NCBI GenBank assembly: GCA_965365285.1
Contig: CBDUBC010000010.1
Location: 1-48,533 of the forward strand
DNA from: JAURDE01 sp965365285
Lineage (GTDB): Bacteria > Bdellovibrionota > Bacteriovoracia > Bacteriovoracales > Bacteriovoracaceae
Direction: 5' to 3'
Length of the DNA: 48,533 bases
The stretch's first letter is position 1. Each line of letters begins with the position of its first letter. This document shows positions 43,070 through 48,533 of the stretch, piece by piece. The translations under genes and the position numbers were made by a program. The notes under the pieces were generated by a model. The model ran no database searches, was not told the origin of the DNA, and saw only the letters and a program-made list of their open reading frames with translations.

Positions 43070-43602
43070 AAATGATTCTTCTTTTTTTCCTACCCTTTTC
43101 CCTGTTTGCAAATGACTGCGACCAGCAGATTTCATCCTTTGGAGATGGAAAGGGTAACGATTATATTGAAAAAAGCTGTATTAAAGAAGTGAAGGAAAAT
43201 AGCGTGATCTCTAATCACCCTGAGCTTTTTGGTTCTGGTGGCCTTTTAATCTTTCGTGATAAAATTTTCGCTGGCGAATATACGACCCTTTCTGCCATTA
43301 AATCACTTTCCTATCAAAAAAGAAGAGAAGAGATTGCTGTTCTTGATGGAGATAGAATTCTTATATTTTCCGCTAAGCTTTCTGGAAATGTAGCTCCTCT
43401 AAGAATTCTCGAATCTTCCCATATCTTTAATGCCTATAAGGTAGAATTAACAGAAAAGCTGATCAAAATTTATCAAGAAGAAGAGATCCTCTCTTTTTCT
43501 GCGAATGCAAATAGTCTTCAACGAAAAGGTAAAAAAGAGGACAAGCTTCTTGGAAGAGTTTCAAATGGAGTTTCCGCTAAAGATGTTTTTTATCTAAAAT
43601 AG
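43066..43602 (+). CDS. Secreted protein with NHL/beta-propeller-like motif
   Basis: Signal peptide about 1-15 (cleavage after SLFA). The mature 163 residues contain EEIAVLDGDRILIFSAKLSGNVAPLRILES, here cited by its key parts RILIFSAKLSGN and VAPLRIL, which resembles one blade of NHL-type propellers. It is too short for a full propeller. The start overlaps the giant lipoprotein stop (ATGA), with AAGGGA ahead, so translation is coupled and a partner role is likely. The 3' end overlaps the convergent barrel gene by 13 bases. Confidence 0.7.
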   Translation: MKMILLFFLPFSLFANDCDQQISSFGDGKGNDYIEKSCIKEVKENSVISNHPELFGSGGLLIFRDKIFAGEYTTLSAIKSLSYQKRREEIAVLDGDRILIFSAKLSGNVAPLRILESSHIFNAYKVELTEKLIKIYQEEEILSFSANANSLQRKGKKEDKLLGRVSNGVSAKDVFYLK

Positions 43603-44066
43603 AGTCCAAGGTAAAGTCTCGTGGCGGTTTCAGTAGCATTATGCTGTTCAAAGGCCAAAGTCCATCCCCAATCTTTTGTCATAAGAAGGTCGATCCCCAC
43701 TCCCAGAGTGAATCCTGCCTCTGTTCTGGATTTATTATCATAGGAACCTAGCCCCCAAATACCTTCAGCATAAACAAAGGGCTGGGCCACTGCTTTAGAA
43801 TTATAGCTTAATGGATAGATATAGGGACCAAAAGTGAATTCACCTTGTTTAAGTCCCCCACCCCACGCCGCGATAAACCCTCCTACCCAGCGAATAAAGC
43901 TATCAGTTTTACTGGAGACCGCAAATTTCAAAAGAGGGGCCGTACTTGTTCTGGTTTCTCCATCATCTGGATCATCCATTCCAAAATTGATATTAAACTG
44001 ACTTCTTGCTGCAAAGAGGTTGGTACTTAATAGGAAGAATAAAAAAATCCATAACTGACGCTTCAT
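43590..44066 (-). CDS. Small outer-membrane beta-barrel-like protein
   Basis: Begins MKRQLWIFLFFLLSTNLFA, a signal peptide, followed by about 140 residues of alternating strands with many Gly and aromatic residues, ending RLYLGLYFR. This resembles an 8-stranded outer-membrane barrel, perhaps OmpW- or OmpA-sized. GTG at 44084 is also in frame, but ATG at 44066 gives a cleaner signal peptide. No named family is recognised. Its stop overlaps that of the secreted propeller-like protein. Confidence 0.62.
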   Translation of the reverse strand: MKRQLWIFLFFLLSTNLFAARSQFNINFGMDDPDDGETRTSTAPLLKFAVSSKTDSFIRWVGGFIAAWGGGLKQGEFTFGPYIYPLSYNSKAVAQPFVYAEGIWGLGSYDNKSRTEAGFTLGVGIDLLMTKDWGWTLAFEQHNATETATRLYLGLYFR

Positions 44067-44074
44067 TTTTATAT

Positions 44075-44094
44075 TTTCGAACACTAATTCGAAA
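44075..44094. other. 7-bp inverted repeat between tnaA and the barrel gene
   Basis: TTTCGAA, loop CACTAA, TTCGAAA. It lies just past the tnaA stop on the minus strand and could end that transcript, but no T-run follows. Confidence 0.3.
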
Positions 44095-44097
44095 TGG

Positions 44098-45428
44098 TCA
44101 AACTTCTATTTGCGCTAAATCTGCCGAAAAATGTCTTAAAAAGGGTGGCTCTCTTAGGATCTTATAACCTTTAAGCTCCATTTTAATCGTTTGAATATAA
44201 GAGAAGACCTCCACCATATAATCTACATGGCTTTGGGTATAGACTCTTCTTGGAATGGCCAATCGAACAAGTTCTTTGGTGGCGTGTTCTCCAAACATCA
44301 AAGTTCCTATCTCTACACTTCGAATGCCTCCTTCAATATAAAGAGCATTACAAAGTGCCTGAGCAGGAAGTTCATGACTAGGAATATGAGAAAGCATTTA
44401 CCTGCATCAACGTATAAAGCGTGAAGTCCTACTGGTTCAAGCACTGGAACTCCAAGTTCTCTTAGCTTCCTCGCAAAATAATGTGCTGAAGCGTATCTGT
44501 ATTCCAAATAGTCTTCATCGACAATTTCTTTGAGTCCTTGGGCAAGGCAAGCAAGGTCTCTTCCTGATAATCCTCCATAAGTGGGAAAACCTTCAGTGAG
44601 AATTTCTAAGTTTTGAATTTTTTCAGAAAGAGCATCCTCATTACAACAAAGAAGCCCCCCCATGTTGGCAAAGGCATCTTTTTTAGCACTCATGGTACAG
44701 CCATCGCTATAAGAAAACATCTCGCGAGCAATTTCAAAAACAGACTTTTCACTAAAGCCTTTTTCATGCTTTTTTATCCAGTAAGCATTTTCAGCAAAGC
44801 GAGCGCAATCTAGAAATACAGGGACGCCAAAGCTTTTTGCCAGCTCATAAGCCTTTTCCATATTCTCCATAGAGACGGGATGCCCCCCTCGAGAGTTATT
44901 GGTGATGGTCATCATGACGAGAGGTACATCCTCTGTGCTAAGGACTTTCTTAAGAGCTGCAAGGTCCATATTTCCTTTAAAGATCTCATCCCGATCATCA
45001 CAAAGATCGATGGCCTTTGCTCCTGAGTACTCACAGTTTGCTCTGGTGGTATCAAAGTGTGTGTTATTAGGAATGACTTTTCCTTCGCCTCCTACAATTT
45101 GAAATAGGATTCTTTCCGCTGCTCTTCCCTGGTGCACAGGGAAAATATGTTTATAGTTCATTTGGTTCTGAACAGCGGTTTTTAGAGCATAAAAGGATCT
45201 GCTTCCTGCGTAGGATTCATCGCCTCTCATCAGCTCGGCCCATTGATCACTACTCATTGCGCTTGTTCCACTATCGGTAAGAAGATCGATAAGAACATCC
45301 TCACTTTTGAGTTTAAAAAGATTAAACTGGGCCTTTTCTAGGGCCAGTTGTCTTTCTTTTCTTGAAAGCCTTTTAATGGGTTCGACGACTTTAATTCTAA
45401 AGGGTTCTATAACGGTTTTAAATTTCAT
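44098..45428 (-). pseudogene. tnaA: Tryptophanase-type beta-eliminating lyase, broken by a 1-base frameshift
   Basis: PLP enzyme of the tryptophanase/tyrosine phenol-lyase family. Active-site features are intact: PVHQGRAAE, TITNNSRGGHPV, FLDCARFAENA (Asp207, Arg210) and SAKKDAFANMGG (PLP Lys250). The C-terminal part is in another frame starting at 44397 (MLSHIPSHELPAQALC) and includes IRSVEIGTL; an Ile-Gly where tyrosine phenol-lyase has Arg points to tryptophanase. The frame breaks after VDAGK at 44397-44399, where one A appears missing from an A-run. Restored length is about 444 residues, near normal. It may be a true pseudogene, a sequencing error or a slippage site. Confidence 0.85.
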
Positions 45429-45533
45429 AGAGTAAAGCTACATAACAAAGAGCATTAATCCTATGACTTGGGTCAATGTATGTCTTTAATTTGAGTTTTA
45501 GAGAAATGATGTTTTACCCTGGTAGCGGCTAGA

Positions 45534-45554
45534 GATGTCCCGTAAAGGGATATC
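45534..45554. other. Hairpin in the 249-base gap before the fucosidase gene
   Basis: GATGTCCC, loop GTAAA, GGGATATC (8 bp with one G-T pair), enclosed by GCGG and CCGC that could form an outer stem. The rest of 45429-45677 is AT-rich with no other recognisable feature. It could be a regulatory RNA element or operator; I match it to no known riboswitch. Confidence 0.35.
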
Positions 45555-45677
45555 CTTACCCGCCATATTCTTTCTAATAGAAAAGAAACCAATAAATTTT
45601 TCTTAAGTGTCCCGACCCTCTTGAATATTGCCGCTCAATTCCATAAGTTATTTGGGTTCATTATATAAAGGTATTTT

Positions 45678-47102
45678 ATGAGAGTTTTTCTTTTGTCCTT
45701 GTGCGTTAGTTTTAACCTCTTTGCAATGGGATCAAAACCACCTAATCCTCCCTTGGATCGAGGCTTAGAGGATCGCGCCTTAAGAGAGAGGGTTGCTAAG
45801 ATAAAACCAAGTCCTGCTCAACTCGCCTATCAAGAGGATGAGCTAATTGCTTTTATTCACTACGGAGTAAATAATTTCACAGGTAGACAATGGGGCCGAG
45901 GAAACGAAGACCCTAAGGTCTTTGCACCAACAAAGCTCAACACGGATCAATGGGCCAAGGTCATTAAAGAATCCGGTTTTAAAGGTTTTATTTTTACAAG
46001 TAAGCACCATGATGGGCTTTGCCTTTGGCCTACAAAATTTTCAGAGCACAATATTACCAATACCAGTTATAAAAAAGATCTTCTTTCAGAGCTTCGAAAA
46101 AGTGCTGATAAATATGGTCTTAAGTTTGGTCTCTATTATTCATTAAGTGATGGAAACGCCAAAACCTATGGAACTAAAGATTATACGACCTATGTTCAAA
46201 ATCAGCTGAAAGAACTGCATAAAAACTATGGACCTGTAGAATACTGGTGGTTTGATGGAGCGACTCCAAGCTGGATTCGTGAAAAACACAAACCAGGATT
46301 TCAATTTGATCTTAATACTTGGCAAGGTCTGGCCCAATCTCTATCCCCACAAGGACTTGTCTCTCGAGTAGGATATCATTCTAAAGGTCGAGAAAAACTT
46401 TTCTTACCAGACTCAATTTTCTATGTGGATAAACTAAGTGGCAATTACGCTTGGAATGCGCTTGATTCGCACACCTCTTTAAGAGATTTTTGGGGTGAAA
46501 TTGATCATTCTACCTTGTGGTTCGCGAACAAAAACACTCGAATCTTCATTCGAAATAAATATAATATGAGGGATGCTTACTACAGAACAGTTGGAAAGGG
46601 TCTAACCTTTCTTCTCAATATTTCTCCAGAAAAAGATGGTCTTATTCACCCTGAAGAAGTGGCCGCGATGAATTCGCTAGGAGATTATATAAAGGCAACT
46701 TTTAAACACAACCTTGCCCTTGGAGCGCGAGTCTCTTCCACAAGAAGTAAGCCTCAATTTGGACCTGAAAAGATTCTTGATCAAAATCACCGAACTTTTT
46801 GGACCACAAGAGATTTTGATGAAAGAGCAAGCCTACTGATAGAACTTCCCAAAAAGACCAGCTTTAATGTCATCATGCTTCGTGAGGCCATACAAGAGGG
46901 CCAAAGGATCGAGTCCTTTGAAATAGATCTTGAAGATAACGGAGAATGGAAAACAATCGTGATGGCAGAAACCATGGGCAACAAACGACTTTTTCGTTTT
47001 GAGGAAGATCTCGTAACCAACAAGATTCGAATTCGAATCACAAAATCAAGATTTGCTCCTACACTATCTGAATTTGGAATTTTTAAAGAGGCATGGAAAT
47101 GA
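45678..47102 (+). CDS. Secreted alpha-L-fucosidase, GH29, with C-terminal discoidin-like domain
   Basis: Removes alpha-L-fucose from glycans. The signal peptide ends near NLFA. The GH29 barrel has FIHYGVNNFTG (60-70), FTSKHHDGLCLW (106-117), FGLYYSLSD (150-158) and the nucleophile Asp193 in YWWFDGA. GLTFLLNISPEKDGLIHPEE follows near residue 310. From about 350 an F5/8-type segment (LALGARVSSTRSKP, DQNHRTFWTT, FNVIMLREAI, SFEIDLEDNGEW) probably binds sugar. At 474 residues it is full length. AAAGG precedes the ATG. It overlaps the downstream TULIP gene as ATGA. Confidence 0.9.
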   Translation: MRVFLLSLCVSFNLFAMGSKPPNPPLDRGLEDRALRERVAKIKPSPAQLAYQEDELIAFIHYGVNNFTGRQWGRGNEDPKVFAPTKLNTDQWAKVIKESGFKGFIFTSKHHDGLCLWPTKFSEHNITNTSYKKDLLSELRKSADKYGLKFGLYYSLSDGNAKTYGTKDYTTYVQNQLKELHKNYGPVEYWWFDGATPSWIREKHKPGFQFDLNTWQGLAQSLSPQGLVSRVGYHSKGREKLFLPDSIFYVDKLSGNYAWNALDSHTSLRDFWGEIDHSTLWFANKNTRIFIRNKYNMRDAYYRTVGKGLTFLLNISPEKDGLIHPEEVAAMNSLGDYIKATFKHNLALGARVSSTRSKPQFGPEKILDQNHRTFWTTRDFDERASLLIELPKKTSFNVIMLREAIQEGQRIESFEIDLEDNGEWKTIVMAETMGNKRLFRFEEDLVTNKIRIRITKSRFAPTLSEFGIFKEAWK

Positions 47103-48533
47103 AAAATATAATCGTACTATTAACCCTTTTGTGTTTTAACGCCTACTCTATGGTTCCTAAGGCCATTGAGCTTCAAGTTACTCCCAAGGGTGTCGACGCC
47201 TTACTCGATACAGCTAAAGTTCTTGGCCAAGGAAAAATACAAAAATTAGATTTGGGAGCACTCAATTTTGATATTCCATTATTGGGAAATATTAAAATGG
47301 AAAAAGCTAAGATCTCTCTTAATTTTTCAAAGTTTGCTCTTTCCCCGATTCAAGATGCGCTCAAAGGAACCATACAGTTCTCCAATCTAACTCTTGATAT
47401 TGAAAAGTTTACTTTAACGAAAAAAATAACCAAACATAAGAGAATCTGTAAAAACACTTCACTTAAACTTATAAATGACTTTGATCTCCATTTAAATCTT
47501 TCTCTTCAAAAACAGGGTGAAAACCTGGCGGTTGGATTGAATGAATTTAAGACCGAACTGAAAAAAAATAATGTGAGCAGCGATGGTCCTGAGGGTTGTT
47601 TTAATGATCGAGGAAACAAAAGACGATTTATGAAGTGGATCACTCATAAAATCATTAACTCACCTAAAATCATTAACTTTGCTCTCAAATCGGCAAGTTC
47701 TATCCTCGTGACAGAGCTTCAAAAAGAAATCAATAAACAAATCAATCCTCTTTCTATTCCTGTGACCATTCCTAAGCTGGAATTCCTAGAAGAAAGAAAG
47801 CTTCTTATTACAGGAAAGATCAACGATCTTTCTATCACTTCGGGAGGAATTAAACTGATTTTAGATGCTGACGTTCAAAATGGATCCGATAAGGCCAACA
47901 CCAGACGACCTCGAATTATTCGATATGCGAGGGCAAAGATCAATCCTGAACTGATCAATACCTTTATTAAGGCTTACTTAGGAAATCGAGCACCGGGAAA
48001 GATATTAGAATGGCATAAATTAAATGCCGTGTACTCCTTTCTACCAGAAATTGAAAACTTAAAAACTACAAGTGATCAAGTTAAACTCCTAGTCTCTTTT
48101 GGTGATTTTAATTTTTCTATACCTCAAAACAATAAATTGGACGTCTCCATAAAAGATTTTACATTTCTCCTAGAAACTGAAGTAGATAACGAATATAAAG
48201 AGTACTTTAGATTCGCCATCCATTCTGATTTTACCCTTTCTCCAAAAATTGAAGAAGGTAAATACCGAAAGCTTAGGCTAAACTCAACGATCCACAGTTT
48301 TAATCTTGAGGGCTCTTTTGCTGATGGTAGAGAAGTCACTTCAGCTAACTTTAAAAGAGAGGCACTTGAGGCCGGAATTTATGATCTTTTTAAAACTCTT
48401 CTCGATGATGATAGTACACTCTACTCACCCATTCAAATACCTAACTTTGAAATTGCAAAGGACATGAAGATGACTCTTCATAGGCTTGGTATCCGAGATG
48501 GGTCTCTATTTGGGGAGCTCTCTTCAGCTAAAT
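47099..48533 (+). CDS. Secreted TULIP (BPI/LBP-like) lipid-binding protein, 3' end outside window
   Basis: Open to the window end (478 codons). Signal peptide about 1-17 (NAYS). The mature protein starts MVPKAIELQVTPKGVDALL, like the opening of BPI-type domains, then alternating amphipathic strands. Two cysteines (117 and 167) are placed like the BPI disulfide. A helix precedes PLSIPVTIPKLEF. A second half repeats the plan and reaches SPIQIPNFEIAKDMKMTLHR and LFGELSSAK, resembling the BPI C-terminus. Such folds carry lipids or LPS in a hydrophobic tube. The family is a visual fold match, not a search result. Start overlaps the fucosidase stop (ATGA) with GAGG upstream. Confidence 0.7.
   Translation, partial: MKNIIVLLTLLCFNAYSMVPKAIELQVTPKGVDALLDTAKVLGQGKIQKLDLGALNFDIPLLGNIKMEKAKISLNFSKFALSPIQDALKGTIQFSNLTLDIEKFTLTKKITKHKRICKNTSLKLINDFDLHLNLSLQKQGENLAVGLNEFKTELKKNNVSSDGPEGCFNDRGNKRRFMKWITHKIINSPKIINFALKSASSILVTELQKEINKQINPLSIPVTIPKLEFLEERKLLITGKINDLSITSGGIKLILDADVQNGSDKANTRRPRIIRYARAKINPELINTFIKAYLGNRAPGKILEWHKLNAVYSFLPEIENLKTTSDQVKLLVSFGDFNFSIPQNNKLDVSIKDFTFLLETEVDNEYKEYFRFAIHSDFTLSPKIEEGKYRKLRLNSTIHSFNLEGSFADGREVTSANFKREALEAGIYDLFKTLLDDDSTLYSPIQIPNFEIAKDMKMTLHRLGIRDGSLFGELSSAK

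Noticed and set aside
44098..44397. A separate 99-residue gene downstream of tnaA
   Set aside because: It aligns with the C-terminal part of tryptophanase and joins the upstream frame exactly at a one-base slip; it is a gene fragment, not an independent gene.
1..48533. Prophage, insertion sequences, tRNA or rRNA genes
   Set aside because: I looked for integrase or transposase motifs, terminal repeats and tRNA-like cloverleafs, and found none that hold up by eye.

Overview
The window looks like chromosomal DNA of a low-GC Gram-negative bacterium. My best guess is the predatory Bdellovibrionota, order Bacteriovoracales. The support is two linked housekeeping blocks (M50 protease-scpA-scpB-rluB and trmB-dnaG-rpoD), many small secreted beta-barrel proteins and lipoproteins, and a very large IPT/TIG-repeat lipoprotein. 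Taxonomy is inferred from style and gene content, not from a marker comparison. I see no rRNA, tRNA, CRISPR array, insertion sequence or prophage. Genes are packed tightly, often with 4-base ATGA or 1-base TAATG overlaps. No gene-free stretch exceeds 300 bases; the longest is 45429-45677.

Layout. 1-3935: a small unknown gene, then a minus-strand operon for chromosome segregation (ScpA, ScpB), rRNA pseudouridylation (RluB type) and an intramembrane protease. 3987-7478: a Nudix hydrolase, two tandem secreted barrel proteins, a tiny lipoprotein with a twin CX3C motif and two very small cytoplasmic proteins. 7518-13004: a DegT aminotransferase, then trmB-dnaG-rpoD. 13078-19726: a SWIM/SNF2 helicase, a hybrid histidine kinase, uracil-DNA glycosylase and thiol peroxidase.

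19677-30141: a complete [NiFe] hydrogenase locus. hoxFUYH plus its protease hoxW run on the minus strand. hypF-A-B-C-D-E and a truncated hemoglobin run on the plus strand and end at a strong hairpin terminator. The two halves start back to back with only 6 bases between the hoxF and hypF start codons. Together they should build, mature and perhaps protect from O2 or NO an NAD(H)-linked soluble hydrogenase (group 3d type).

30168-48533: a surface and secretion region. It holds a secreted mannan-binding-type lectin, an RlmK-like rRNA methylase behind a LysM-like barrel protein, a 3361-residue lipoprotein with 35 IPT/TIG repeats (one split by a LamG domain), a secreted partner, a small barrel, a frameshifted tryptophanase, a GH29 alpha-L-fucosidase and a bacterial TULIP (BPI/LBP-like) protein that runs off the window. 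The most distinctive parts are the giant disulfide-laddered adhesin with its inserted LamG domain and the fucosidase/TULIP pair. Both suit contact with, or processing of, another cell's glycans and lipids.
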